Assembly: GCA_026874595.1 (NCBI GenBank)
Contig: CM049311.1
Coordinates: forward strand, 42,287,676-42,351,675
Length of the DNA stretch: 64,000 nucleotides
Source: Sipunculus nudus
Lineage: Eukaryota; Annelida; Sipuncula; Golfingiida; Sipunculidae
Direction of reading: 5' to 3'
The notes under the pieces are model-generated. The model searched no databases and was not told where the DNA came from. It was given only the letters and a program-made list of their open reading frames with translations. Positions within the stretch are counted from its first letter, which is position 1. Each line of letters begins with the position of its first letter. The position numbers and the translations under genes are program-made. This document shows, one piece after another, positions 13,146-25,560 of this stretch.

Positions 13146-13193
13146 CGAATGCAATTAAGGAAAGACCCCCTTGTCTTTCCTTAATTGCATTCG
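13146..13193. repeat. Perfect 21-bp inverted repeat with 6-base loop
   Basis: The arm 13146-13166 (CGAATGCAATTAAGG...) is exactly complementary to 13173-13193, with CCCCTT between. Flanks do not extend the stem. It is not the 3' hairpin of any Helentron-like family here, because no CTAGT follows. It could be a small snap-back duplication, a foldback-element remnant or a transcribed hairpin. Confidence 0.95.
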
Positions 13194-14949
13194 GCATGCT
13201 CATAACACCAGGGTATATATCCCGAAATTGCACTCGTGTCTGAGTGAGGCACAGCCTTCCCGTTAGTCTGCAGGGCGCTCAGTCTGGGTTGGTGTCGGCT
13301 GTTACTCTTACATATGTGCTCTGCCTAGACTACTGAAGTCATTAAATTTGCAAAGTTAAAAATAGACTTCCACATCAATTATTGTACCATGAAAATTAAT
13401 TTAGGTTTTGATATTTTGTGAGTGACTAACTTGGATGCGCATGTTCACTGATGAATCAACATGTAACATACAATTGAATGTATTGACCATGCATTTTATG
13501 TCCTGAGTTTAAACGTCTAGAAATATAAATATTACAGCTAGGCCCCACTTAGGTTAAACACATTATCCAAAGCCATTTAATTCCTCTTTAAATTGCATGT
13601 TTAAAACTTTCTCCCTATACTGGAGGCATTATTTATATCAAGGTTTTCATTTCGTGTGCATAGAGAAACGTTTGAGTGAAAACATGGAAGGCTTTTATCA
13701 TGCGCTTATACTGCTGTGTTGTTACAGGTATTTTTTTCATGAATTGACAATTGATTTCAACATAAATTTGAATTTCACTGTTTTTAATCCCCTGATATTA
13801 CCATTGATATTACCAACATATATAACAGGTATGCAATAAAGAGTATGATCATGCAGTGGAGTGTTTCCAAATTAAGGAGGAAACCTTCACTAGAGATCTT
13901 CCATTGTTTCTGGAATTCAAGAAGAGCGGCGTACTTTGCCCAATTTAACACTAAATCTTTTACACATCATCATCAGCCTCCGTACTTGCATGGTAAACGG
14001 TTTCACCAAAAAATATATATAATAGGATTGTAGCAGAAAAACAAGTATTTCTGATGTTCCCTCTGTCTTTCAGGCATTGCTGTGCCTTAGGATTGGCATA
14101 TAATACATAATTTCAACCATGTTCATTTAAGATAAATCCATGTTTACTTTTCCTACATACATATAAATAGTCATTTGAAACAGTTATTCTTATATAATAT
14201 ATTCCACTGCCCATCTCAATATTATTTGAATACGTTCTAAGCGTGTCTTATAAGCAGCTGCTGTGGCATTCTGGTTTTCCTATGCACGCGCATCTTCTGG
14301 TCGATGCAGACCCGATAGAAATTCCTGATATTATCATACGTGGTTATAGTATCTAAATCTTGAGGTGCTTGGTCCCGATTATCTGACAATAACCTACGGG
14401 GTTCTTTAAGGTACATGTATTTGAATCCACCAGATGCCATTTACATGTACACACTTATCATTTTTTACCGACCACACCAGAATGACCCTAAGATTTATAC
14501 TAAGAAATAAATCAGCAGAGAATTAGCAATATGTAAAATATGTAACACGTACATCAGTTTCATGTTTTAAAGGGGCCCAATCACCTCTCTGACCTTTATA
14601 AACTAATTGTAATAATTATATAAAAATAGGCTAGAAAATGTTGATATCACGCACACAGGCGCTTGTTTTGTTTATATGAGTGTGTTTATAATATGTGGGG
14701 GCCTGCCAAAAAAAAAACATGTCCAACAATGGAATCGTACAGCAAGTCAGATAGGCAAGAGTTTTGCAAATGGCTTTTTGCCAAAAAATAACCTTTCTGC
14801 CTCCGCATATATAACACATACAATGTTAGGTTACCTTTTTTTCCCTTTTGCATTGCTGTGTTTACAAACTTGTTGATCAACAAGTTCATACATTCTCCAC
14901 GGAGGTATTATAAGAACTTTCCAAAACCAGAATTACCTTTAGATCATAT
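13194..14949. other. No gene recognised
   Basis: AT-rich sequence with only short, unconvincing open frames on both strands and no repeat match noticed elsewhere in the window. Confidence 0.4.
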
Positions 14950-14979
14950 ATATATATATAAACAAATGCTATCTCAATT

Positions 14980-15436
14980 TGGGCATTCAGTTCCTACAGG
15001 ATTGGGATTTTGCTACATGAGTAACTACACTAAAAGGTTAATCTGGATCTATTTATAGCTTTTGCAGACTGCCAACTGTATCAGATTAGGCAACCGGTCA
15101 AGAGTTCACTAAGTACAGCCAGGACAGGTCAAGGGTTCACTCAGTGCAGTAGCTGCATTCTATTTATAGTTTTGGCAGACTGCCCACTGCATCAGATTAG
15201 GCAACAGGTCAAGAATTCACTCAGTGCTGCCAGGATAGGTCAAGAGATCACTCAGTGCAGTAGCTGCATTCTATTTATAGCTTTGGCAGACTGCCCACTG
15301 CATCAGATTTGGCACCTAAGTTCAGCCTGATCGATTTATAGCTTTGGCTAACAGTGTCAGATTATACAACAGGTCAAAAGTTCACTCAGTGCAGCCAGGT
15401 ACTGCCCCTCCGGTAATAATTGCCCCCCCCCCCCCC
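14980..15436 (+). repeat. Family E repeats, CAGTGCAG-type array
   Basis: Repeats of TTTATAGCTTTTGCAGACTG / GCCAACTGTATCAGATTAGG and CAAGAGTTCACTCAGTGCAG in ~85-125 bp steps, matching 1900-2110 and 20690-21010. The block ends in a run of 14 C (15423-15436). Confidence 0.8.
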
Positions 15437-17429
15437 TGGATTGGAGAGATCACTTTGAGAAAACTAAGGGATGAGCCATCCTAACCTCACTTTTCTCCCT
15501 CGCCAATATAACATTGGCCAACGTAAGGCTTTCATTTCTCGCCCACAAGTTGAAAAGTTACCACCAGTTACTACCATCATCTAATATAATAATAATATTA
15601 GTTACACACAACAGAATCAGTTGTCAAGTGTGTCACAGATAACACTGACTGATGGGTTCAGGAAGGCTGACCCTGCAGGTGGCCATGCTGATTGATGTAA
15701 TATGCTGAGTGGATGTAATATGCAATGAAATATATATACTTACTGTATTTGCTTGTGTACAGGACGATAAATTTTATCCTAAAAATATGGTAAAGAAGGG
15801 CGGCCGTCTTATATACAGATACAAGTTTTTCGGTGTCCTCAGGGCTGCCAAGGATAATTTACGGCAATCAGCATTACTACATCGGTCGAACTGGAGGCCG
15901 TGAATATCGGTGATCTTGTCCGTATGATGGTCGTAGACACTCAATAAAGAACATTACACAGCTTTGTTTTTGTTTGATTTTATCGTTTATACATCAGATT
16001 TACATGTGCAGATAGTTAAATAATTGCTAAGAAAAGGTTTGCTCTTGCCACATTGACACAGGGATTTTAACTGAATCAATATATGAAAGCCCTTCAGACA
16101 GTAGTGCAAGTGATTTTCCACAGTCGCTAACAGAATCGCGGAACTGACAGACCTAAACGAAATTCCCAATCCTGAAAATATATAAATTTTAATGTATTTT
16201 TTCCCAAAAATATCTTGGTAATTCCCTTGACACAAGTATGGAGTTATATAATTGTGGATGCCGCTTACAGTGTGCAGGGCTTAAACATGTACTCAAGATC
16301 CCAGAGCTCTGGGTTTATTTGTGTGTATCCAGTGCTCCCGAAAGGGATGCTGGGAACTTGCCTGCTTGGATAAATTTTATCCAGTAGCACGTAATATGCA
16401 TAATAAAGCAAGGATGATTTTTTATATGGTGCCGTATTTACCGTGAATAATGTTCACAAGTCAAGTGAATAGTCAAGTCAAGTCACACTGACATATACGG
16501 AGACTTGCACATGGCCCTTCGATAACAAGACAACCAGTAGCGCGTTATAATGTAAATATGAAGCAGTCTTTCCTCAGGTGATGCGAAATTCAATGTTTGT
16601 CAAGCTTGTATTATTATACTACATCAAGAAATGACTGTCTTATAACGGGTCAACAAAGTTCAAGAAAGGGACCTTGTTTCCATGATATAAATATGAGGAA
16701 ATTCCTCACAATTTTAAAACATAACCCCGGATTTAGTGCGTATATGCACTGAAGTTGATATGATACGCTGGAGTCTGAGGGCCAGTATTTCAGCTTTTTT
16801 TTTATACTTTTGCATGTAATATCATGCACAATGAAGAACAGAAAGGAAAATTATTGGCGATGCCATTCCATGTCATACATCGGCTCAGCTGTCAAAGGTA
16901 TTTGCGCAAGGTGACTGACATAATCGGGGGTACCGACGTCCTGTATTATATTTTTTCATCTTTCAAATATAACTGTTTTACATGATACCTTTTTATGAAC
17001 ATTTTATATATTCTACTACCTTATTCAGCAGTGTCTTTTATTTAACAGTTCATTTATTACCATCCTTATTTTTCCTCTTCACCTGCAAAGGAAATCCTCA
17101 ACTTCAGTCATTCATACAATTCTCTCATACAACACAAAATAAAATCACCTGCAAATCGGCATCACTTGGATTAGTTATTATTTTTTTTTAACTTCACACA
17201 GCCATCGCTAAAAGATCGTTTTTTTTTCTGAATTGTCCTGAATGTGCTGTGAAGTAAAACATGTGTACACAAGCCGCAGTGTTAAATTAGAGGATTGTAA
17301 CGCACATTGGAAGTTGGTAGATGACAGTTTGGGGGGGGGGGCGCTTATTATTTATATAAAAAAATATTTGGAAAAATTTTATTTTGAGAGTGCCCAGGGT
17401 GCTTATTACGTCGAATATGGTATTTATAC
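15437..17429. other. No gene recognised
   Basis: Mostly unassigned AT-rich sequence. A G run of about ten lies near 17332. Short open frames at 15709-15903 (+) and 15987-16235 (-) were considered, but neither matches a family I recognise. Confidence 0.4.
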
Positions 17430-17806
17430 ATATTGGATAGCTTTATTGTGTACAAGATAAGTGGTGCCACCTACAATAATTTTTGCACAGTTTATGTCCA
17501 TGCCTATTTTGCATGAGGGGTTTGACATATCAGTCTGATATTGGGCATAGTTATATGTCTCTGATAGCATTGTTGTATACAAGACTGGTGGTGCCAGCTA
17601 CAATCATTTCTGTGTTGTGTGGACCTATGCCAGAGTTTCAGCTGTGATGTTTGTGTAAATGTTTCCTGTTCAAAATGTTTAGTACTTGCATTGTTCATAT
17701 ACATGTTATACATGTACTTGAAAAGTAATGGTCCAGCATTGAAGCATTATACCTGGTGTATATCCCATTGCACAGGTTTGCATTAAGCCTGTAGGCCTTG
17801 TTTTAA
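17430..17806 (+). repeat. Family E repeat, 3' end copy
   Basis: Matches 2350-2592 over its whole length, including the GTGGTGCCAGCTACAAT segment, AATGTTTAGTACTTGCATTG and the end hairpin AAGCC-TGTA-GGCCTT followed by GT. Two copies stopping at the same point indicate a genuine terminus. Confidence 0.75.
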
Positions 17807-18192
17807 TTAATTAATTTTTTTTTTGTTTTTATCTAATGCTACGTGCAACCTATATACAAGCATCCCATCCCATTAATCCAGAAGAAATAGCCAGACAGCC
17901 ATCCTCCAAAATGCTAAGCTTTTTTGACATCATATCATTTATGGTGCTAGTCACATGAATTGTTGATCACTAGTAACAACTTGGTGCTAGTCACATGATT
18001 TACTGATTGCTAGTTTCTTAAAACTTTGCGAGATGCAGCCCCTAATGCTTTTGTACCACCTCTTTAATCTTGCATGATTAAATTGTACACCATCCCCCCC
18101 AAAATAATGTTCCAACCATTTAAACCGATGTTTCCATAGGCTGACATGGAGGGTATCAGACAGTGTAATGTCTTAATAATTGTTACAGATTT

Positions 18193-18609
18193 CTACCTTT
18201 TGACTATAATCCTGTGGGTATTGGTGCCCACAGAACGGAGGATACCTAGGAGGGTTCGGGCTAGTAATTTGACCACTGGAACTCCAAGCGCACTTTTCAG
18301 CTGTTCAGCCAGTCTCAAAAGGTCATGCCCTACAACTTCTACATTACCCTTAAAGCCATCTCTTTCTGTCACTGACAAATTGTTGCCCCCAACCTGAACA
18401 AATGCTAGCAAAGGTTTACAGTCAGGAACATGAGGTACGTCGTACACCAAAGCCATGGCATCCTCTACTTCCATACCACGTGCACCCACGCCATGAATAA
18501 AGACTTTACAATGATGCAGACCTAAATTTGGTTTCATGTTAAGCTGACTTTGTCGATGGCATCTCTTAAGTGTTTCATCTGCAAGTCCCCTAAACACAGT
18601 ATGTTTCAT
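18193..18609 (-). pseudogene. SGNH/GDSL-hydrolase-like fragment, probably element-derived
   Basis: A 138-codon minus-strand frame. Residues about 30-75 contain VFIHGVGARGMEVED, then LLAFVQVGGNNLSVTE, followed by a helix-like HDLLRLAEQLKSALGVPVV. The order GxRGM ... LLAFVQVGGN.LS ... LL.LAEQL....GVPVV resembles the central part of SGNH-fold hydrolases, where (G)GN is a conserved block; related domains occur in open frames of several animal mobile elements. The N-terminal GDS(L) serine block and the C-terminal DxxH block are absent, so it is partial. An in-frame stop lies shortly upstream of the ATG at 18609. A host exon cannot be ruled out. Confidence 0.45.
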
Positions 18610-19102
18610 CCATTCAAATCGCTAAGTTACCCGTAATTGCTAGGTAACACTGATAATCAGGAAATGAGCTATTTAATATAAGAAGTTTCACTAGTGGCTA
18701 CAGTCTGTGGGACACAACGCTGATGGAAGCAGGCAAAAGGATCAGTGTTCCTACATTGAATCTGATGTCTTTGCGGTAGATCCTCAGATGTCGAGGACAT
18801 TGTACAGGTTTTCAGCAACTGTATGTCACTTTAAGCAGAAATGGCTGGTAACGTTGAAACACTGACCATCTCAAGTCGCAAGGACAGGACAGGTGTTGTG
18901 CTATAATCAGGCCAAAAGGCCAAGTTACAATCAGTTTTATATAATGCCTGCTGTGATAGAGGCTGGTCGGTGTTAGGATTTGAAAATCCCGCTGTGCTCC
19001 TGAACACATATTGAAAATGATCTGCATAAATTAAAAGCAATGAAGCATAATTATACTGGGTGTATTACTCAGTGTGAAAATGAGGAGGGCAGTTCAGTGT
19101 CT
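18610..19102. other. No gene recognised
   Basis: Unassigned sequence between the SGNH-like fragment and the poly-G run. Overlapping short open frames on the minus strand at 18812-19040 have no recognisable domain. Confidence 0.4.
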
Positions 19103-19125
19103 GGGGGGGGGGGGGGGGGGGGGGG
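19103..19125 (+). repeat. Homopolymer of 23 G
   Basis: An uninterrupted G run, the longest of several G/C homopolymers in this AT-rich window. The glycine-rich (+) and proline-rich (-) open frames over it come from the run. Confidence 0.95.
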
Positions 19126-19259
19126 CAGTAAATGCTTTGTCAGAGCGCAGCATAATGAGGGGGTAGGTGTTGGAGGGGTAATCTCCCTTCCACGGTGTGG
19201 GTATTTTGTGGGTATTTTTAGCAAACCTGTGACCTTATGTGATGGGGTGACATCGTCTG

Positions 19260-21010
19260 TCGTCTGTATGTTAACCCATACTATCTTGAAAATTGCAGGA
19301 GCTAGCATCACCAAAATTTATGCCAAAAATTAGTCATCTAACTCTGTTGGATTTTGCTTATTTTGGGCTTACATCATTATTTTAGATTTTATCGGGAAAA
19401 AGCTTGAAAATCTTTAAAAACTTTCTTCTCTGAAACTGTTTAGCCAAATTGTCCAATATGTCACAGCAAAGATTCCTGGAACAATCTCTCTCAAGTTTGT
19501 TTGAATGGTTCAAGTTCGGTATTTTTTGGACGAGTTACAGGAAGTTGAACTTACTCATCTGTCCAAAAAATCCTACTAAAATTACAATCTCAGAAATGGC
19601 TGGAGCTATCATCACCAAATTTCATGCAAATGTTGGTCACATGAGTCATATTTGAAATTGAGGTATTGGTGGCACCACCTGCATCGACCTTTACAGTACA
19701 GGGGTCATCAGTCATCAGTGCATTAATCCATAATTTCTCAGGAATAGCAGGAGCTAGCATCCCAAAATTTATGCAAAAATCTGTCACATATCAAATGTTG
19801 TGGGATTGAGTGTTTTGTGGCGCCACCTGCTTTAACTTACATTTTATGGGGGAAAAGCTAAAAAGACCTTTGAAAATTTTCTTCTCAAAAATCATTCAGC
19901 TAAATGGTTCAATATGTCACATAAATGATCCCAGGGACCAGCTCTCTCAAGTGTGTTCAAATGGTTTTGGTTTGATGAATTTGGCCGAGTTACAGGAATT
20001 TGTAATTAGTCATTTTGCAAGTAAGCATACTAATATAATAATCTCAGAAACAATAGGAGCTAGGATCACTAAATTTTGTGCAAATGTTGGTCCTGTGACT
20101 CATATTTGAAATTGCAGTTTTTTTTTGGCGCCACCTACATAGACCTGTTTTTCACAATCAGAAACCTTGTAATATTAGCCTCTTTCAGCTTTGAAATGTT
20201 TTATGATGAAAATGTCAAGCTGAATTGTTTAATTATTCACAAGAATATTCTAGGATAGGGTTTTCTTAATTGTATAAGGATAGGTTTGGTTCATTGATAT
20301 TTGATACAGTCATAGAAAGCTTAGGTTTGTCTTGAGGTCATTAGTAAGCCTGTTTCAAATTGAGGGCTGCAAAAGTCTCCTCCTGCAAAACTATGGTTTC
20401 AATGTATGTAACATTGAACAAAAATGATTCTTAGGTGGCCTTCGTTCAAGTTTACTTAAATGATTTTTGGCACAATTATTAGACATTTAAATTGAAAGGA
20501 CTGCATTTTTTATTATTCTCAACATTTTTTATATAAAAAATCTTATGAATGCATCCGATAAAAAAGCATTTTAGCCAAAGTTTTTCAGTATGTGTAAACA
20601 GATTTACCATTAGGCCAAGATTGTGTCTGTATCTATAAATAGCTTGGCAGACTGCCAACTATTTCAGATTTTGGAACAGGCCAAAGGTTAGCCTGGATCT
20701 ATTTATAGCTTTTGCAGACTGCCAACTGTATCAGATCAGGCAACAGGTCAAGAATTCACTCAGTGCAGCCAGGATAGGTCAAGGGTTCACTCAGTGCAGT
20801 AAGTGCATTCTATTTATAGCTTTGGCAGACTGCTCACTGCATCAGATTTGGCACCTAAGTTCAGCCTAGTTCTATTTATAGCTTTGGCAGACTGCCAACC
20901 ATGTTAGATTATTCCACAGGTCAAGAGTTCATGCAGTGCTGCCAGGTACAGGTCAAAAGTTCACTCAGTCTAAGCAGGTGCAGGTCAAGAGTTCACTCAG
21001 TGCAGTAGCT
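19260..21010 (+). repeat. Family E repeat, longest copy
   Basis: Contains diverged units of the type GGAGCTA.CATCACCAAA ... GTCACATGA.TCATATTTGA, with GTGGC(A/G)CCACCTGCAT.GACC at 19668-19690 and GTGGCGCCACCTGC at 19817. It continues through a copy of 9590-10200 into the CAGTGCAGCCAGG repeats at 20690-21010. It joins the E segments at the window start, 9.6 kb and 15 kb into one longer family. Confidence 0.75.
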
Positions 21011-21059
21011 GCCACCACAGAGGCTGCAGTACTGCAAACTCTTCATCCGTGGCTTGGTA

Positions 21060-21456
21060 GGCCATATGTGAAAGATGAAAGGTTTTTAAATGGGACCCAT
21101 GGCCTTGACCTTTGACCACTTAATCTCAAAATCGATAGGGTTTTCATCTGTGGATGTGTGAGCCATTTGTGCAAAAATTAAAGGTTTTGGTTGAATGATT
21201 AGGCATAATATTGGTCCACAAACTTTTTCAAAAAGTGGGTCCTTTGGCCTTTACCTTTGACAATGTGACCTCAAAATAGATAGGGTTCTTCATTTGTGGG
21301 TGGGTAAGCTATATGTGAAGGATGAATGGTTTTGGTCAAATGTCTTGGCTTAATTAAAAAATAGTCCACAAGCAAATTCCAGATGGACGGACACACGAAC
21401 AGAGGTATTACTTTATCCCCTCCTACAACTTTGTTGCGAGGAATTTTGCGAGGGGA
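21060..21456 (-). mobile_element. Partial Helentron-like element (minus orientation)
   Basis: Read on the minus strand, it starts ATCCCCTCGCAAAATTCC, then a hairpin-like CCTCGCAAC-AAA-GTTGTAGGAGG, then GTCCGTCCATCTGG. That is the 5' organisation of families A-D and F, with the tandem body leftward (21060-21350: two ~150-bp units with GGTCAAAGGTCAAGGCC-like cores). No 3' hairpin or CTAGT was found before 21010, so the element seems truncated against family E. Confidence 0.5.
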
Positions 21457-21677
21457 TTATAAGTTATATAGGCCTATATTGTATCTTGTGTCATATCGAT
21501 CATCAGCAGAGTAAATGTATCACAATCTACTACATGGCAAAAGATAATGTGTCAGGTATGGTATTAGTAATCAGGAAAGAAGTCTCCTAAATTATGACTA
21601 TTCCAGCTTTTGCCTAAAGTAATATTATTAAATACTGGTTGTGTCAACTTGTAAACATTGTAAATCTTTGTTTTCAG

Positions 21678-21793
21678 AATTCTCCATGATGCAAGTCCCA
21701 TCATCTGCTGACCAGCCTCATCAGTATGTTCATCAAATGCATTTTGAGATTGTCAGCTCACGCATTGTGAAAGGAGGAAGAGACCGTCATGTT
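21678..21793 (+). CDS. SNX20/SNX21-like sorting nexin, internal exon (start of PX domain)
   Basis: The exon starts after TTGTTTTCAG (AG at 21676-21677) and ends before the donor GTTAGT at 21794. It encodes about 39 residues, ending HQMHFEIVSSRIVKGGRDRHV, the first beta strand of a PX domain. It ends exactly on a codon boundary. The exon at 37777 starts on one, and the join runs RHV-MYSILISQ, the second PX strand. PX domains bind phosphoinositides on endosomal membranes. Its first two bases complete a codon begun in an upstream exon that I did not find. Domain continuity and the phase-0 join are strong; no transcript was seen. Confidence 0.85.
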
Positions 21794-22329
21794 GTTAGTG
21801 TTTGCTTTATCAGATTAACCAGATATTTAGGATTTCAGTTCATGATTGAGTTTTATCAAACAAAATATCAGACAGAATTCAAATTGTTTGTCATAACCCT
21901 GAAGTTAAAATTAAAAAAAAAAATTAAGTACTTATGTAAGTTACATTACCATAGAACTTGATAGCAACATTAAAGTACATGCTAAGTCTGGGTTGAGCCT
22001 TTTTCTGTACTACTCAGGTTTATAATGTCACATTGTAATTTGTTGAAGGGGCCAGTTCTGATATCTGATATCTATTAAATAAAGAGGATGTATTAGAAGT
22101 TAAGAACTTTTCTGCAGTTCATTAAAAGATACACATATAAAAAATACAGGAATTGAAAGGATGCAATCGTTTCACTTTTTCTTTTGGCATAAAGTTGTGT
22201 ATCACAGAACTTAAATACTAAATGGTGGAATTGTGATAAATAATAAAAATTCATATTTCAACAGTCAATCTTACACATAATACTGGAATGTAGTTAAGCT
22301 TGAGCTAATTAAATTTACTACTATCTATA

Positions 22330-23012
22330 TGCAAAACAACAGCTATATGTAACACTGCAAAAACATCTGTAAACAAAATAAGCAGCTATATGTAACACTA
22401 TATGCAAAAACATCTGTAAACAAAATAAGATCAGCTATATGTAACACTTTGTGCAAAAACATCTGTTAATAAAACAAGCAGCTGTATGTAACACTGCAAA
22501 AACATCTTTAAACAAAATAAGCAGCTATATGTAACACTTCGTGCAAAAACATCTGTTAACAAAATAAGCAGCTATATGTAACACTATGTGCAAAAACATC
22601 TGTAAACAAAACAACAGCTATATGTAACACTGCAAAAACATCTGTAAACAAAACAAGCAGCTATATGTAACACTGCAAAAACATCTTTAAACAAAATAAG
22701 CAGCTATATGTAACACTATGTGCAAAAACATCTGTAAACAAAACAACAGCTATATGTAACACTGCAAAAGCATCTGTAAACAAAACAAGCGGCTATATGT
22801 AACACTTTGTGCAAAAACATCTTTAAACAAAACAAGCAGCTATATGTAACACTATGTGCAGAAACATCTTTAAACAAAACAAGCAGCTAAATGTAACACT
22901 ATGTGCACAAACATCTGTAAACAAAACAAGTAGCTATGTGTAATACTATGTGCAAAAACATCTTTAAACAAAACAAGCAGCTATTTGTTACACTATGTGC
23001 AAAAACATATAC
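22330..23012. repeat. ~41-48-bp minisatellite, about 15 units
   Basis: Units read AGCTATATGTAACACT, an optional ATGTG, then CAAAAACATCTGTAAACAAA and ACAAGC. Two length classes alternate irregularly, with and without a ~5-base ATGTG/TTGTG insert. It lies about 540 bp inside the SNX intron. The right end decays (TGTTACAC at 22985). Confidence 0.95.
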
Positions 23013-23099
23013 AACACAGGCACTATGGGCAAAATATCAAGGTACTAAAATAGGTGCAAATGCATTCCCATAATATAATCCCATGACACTTAGATTTGC

Positions 23100-23560
23100 T
23101 CCACTAGTTAAATCTAGACATGACAACTTTTCACAAACATTTGTTGTTGTAGTGAGTCAGTTAAATTAAACAATTCACACATTTATTCATACAAACACAT
23201 TTCTGTTTGAGAATTACAGCTGTTCAATAAACAAGATCTCTTCTTTTTAAATTGTGAACATTTAAATGACTAATTTAACTCATCACCTTGTTCATTTAAG
23301 TTACATAAATCACAGATATTTGAATCAGTCAAATAGCTATAAATATTACTTGATGCAGGTAATTTGAGTCCTTCAAAGCAAAATCTGGCTAAGGTTATCC
23401 TTTCTGTGTAGCTAAGTTTGTTCAAATATTCTTTTAAACCAGTTTCCTGTTTAAAGATTCTGTAACTATTACATAATCTGGTAAACCTGTTTCCATTGAG
23501 TTCATTGGAAACAAGCATCTGAACAACATGTCTTTGATTGGCCACAAATTTAAAAATATT
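23100..23560 (-). pseudogene. LINE reverse-transcriptase C-terminus relic
   Basis: The minus strand reads KLSYTERITLARFCFEGLKLP, then a cysteine pair ICDLCNLNEQGDELN, a TAG stop, and in the same frame SFKCSQFKKKRSCLLN. The series R..LARFR...L.LP ... C.LC......GDE.H.(F/L)..C is the zinc-finger-like C-terminal region of many non-LTR reverse transcriptases. Internal stops (about 23270 and 23180) and decay of the rest mark it as dead. It differs from both LINEs at 47-57 kb. Confidence 0.7.
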
Positions 23561-24099
23561 TGACTGATACCATCAGTTTTCTTTGAGATTATGCTAATCG
23601 TAACTATGCCTCCTGGCATAATGGCTAGAGCCAACCAGAGCAGGCCGAACCATAGTACTACTCTCCTTCAGGGTCAGGGCTTCGTGACCACAGGGCATGT
23701 AAACAAATAGTACCACATGGCCTCAAATTTAGAAGCTTGTATCCATGCATGTCTGTCTTTTGTTTCATTGGACTATCAGTTGTCAAATGCAGGCGAGGCC
23801 AGTCAGGCCACCACAATCACTATTCAGGACTGCCTGATATCAGAACCACTTATCTGATTTTCTTTATTTACTATAAATATTCCCCCATATATTTCCTATA
23901 AACATGCCTGAAATTAGGTCATGATTACACAATTTATAAATGTTATGGGCCCAAACATAATGCACTTTGTAAAAATTCAGGAAAGATAATTACTCACTTA
24001 ACATGATAAATATTAAATCTAGAGACTTTTTGCAATGATATAACTTTATTTTATCAAAATATAATTGTATACCTGAATTAGACAAGATTCTTGTAATTT
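23560..24099 (+). repeat. Unassigned stretch plus internal fragment of family A
   Basis: 23822-24099 matches the inside of A1 (about 3093-3360): GGACTGCCT.ATATCA.AACC, TTATGGGCCCAAACATAATG and CAGGAAAGATA. A2 begins immediately after, so A2 probably inserted into an older A copy. 23600-23760 has a TGGCATAATGGCTAGAGCC stretch that loosely resembles a tRNA A-box but lacks a clear B-box. Confidence 0.6.
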
Positions 24100-25560
24100 T
24101 TAGCTCAGCTGACTGTCATCTGAGCTATAGTCAAGGTTCTTTTTCCATCGTCCATCCGGCATGCCTTCCCATCCTTTCGACTTGCAAGTTTTGAAACCCA
24201 GGCTTAGACCTACAAATCCAAAATTTGGCATACTGTTAGATTTCCCCAAGATCTCCTAACACACCAAAAACTGGGTCACTGTGACTTTGTTCCTTTGAGA
24301 AATTAAGGAAAACCCTCAATTTTCCATTAAAAACCTATTATCACACTTCAGGACTGCCAACATCAAAACAACTCATCTGTTTTTCTTCATATTTACCCTT
24401 AATATTCGCTATATAGTTCCTATGAACATGTCAGAAATTAAGTCTGTATTATTAAATTTATTAAAGTTATGGGGCCAAATATAATGCACTTTGTAAAAAA
24501 TCAGGAAAGATATTCACTCACTTAACTTGATAAGTGTTGAGGCCAGAGACATTTTTAGGTATATTAATTTATTTAATCAAGATGCAGTTGTGTACCCAAA
24601 ATATGATCTGAATTTTGTTAATTTTTAAGTTGTTAGCATGAATAAATAATCAGTACCTTAAATTTTTTCCAACTTTGACCATGGCACGTTTTTTTCCTGT
24701 AAGTATATTTGATTTAATTTTCACTGCAGGTTTACATAAGTAATTAATCTGTTAAATTCTGAAATTTGAAAATAAAGCTAAAAAATTAGGTTAGTTATTG
24801 AAGTTTCTTTCAGAGGCTCTATTGTATTCATTTGCATCTCCAGGCTGCCCACTTCCAGGCACTACAACCCTGCCTGGGTAACCTTATTAGTGATGCAACA
24901 CTGGTCCAGCACCCCTGCTGTCACAGGTGTACAGTTATTCACATGTCACCTCCCTATCTACCTCCACCCCTCCCCCCTACCACCACCTCCCCATCCGCAC
25001 ACACAAGTGTATTACAGTAATTGTTATTGTTCAAACAGTATTTCTTTTATTGTAAAGCTGTTTCCACTCCAATGAAAAAAACATATTTTTTAGTAATCCA
25101 GAAGATGTTGTGGTAATGTAGCATTTTTAAAGAAATTAATTTCCATTTAAATAATTTAATTGAAATATAATTAAATGCATCAGTAGGCATAATATGATAA
25201 TATAAGAGCCAAATCATGGCTAAATACAAGTGCAATTAAGAATTGTGAATTCTGAATCACGTGTTGTTTTCAGATATGTTTTGTTTTGCAAATTCAAAAA
25301 ATATAAATTTTATAAAAAAAAACATCAGTGTGCAAAATGTGATTTCACCTAACCAAATTAGCTATAGATTGTGATGGTATTTAGAATGGTGAATCAACTT
25401 TAAAATTCAGATATATATGTTATACTGTAAATATTATGGTAAATTTATAAACTTGAAAAAAAATTGTTGTTATAAAAAAATACGTTCTAATGAAAACAAT
25501 CATTCTCCTGCCTCAGTGCCATTGGCATTTGCTTTGTTTTTCCATCTATCTGCCTGTTTT

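Noticed and set aside
19040-19333. Glycine-rich open frame
   Set aside because: It depends on the 23-G homopolymer, and the rest is family E repeat.
22330-23012. CRISPR-like regular repeats
   Set aside because: The repeats are head-to-tail without unique spacers and lie in an animal intron.
23600-23760. tRNA-derived SINE
   Set aside because: An A-box-like TGGCATAATGGCTAGAGCC is present, but there is no convincing B-box, cloverleaf or tail.
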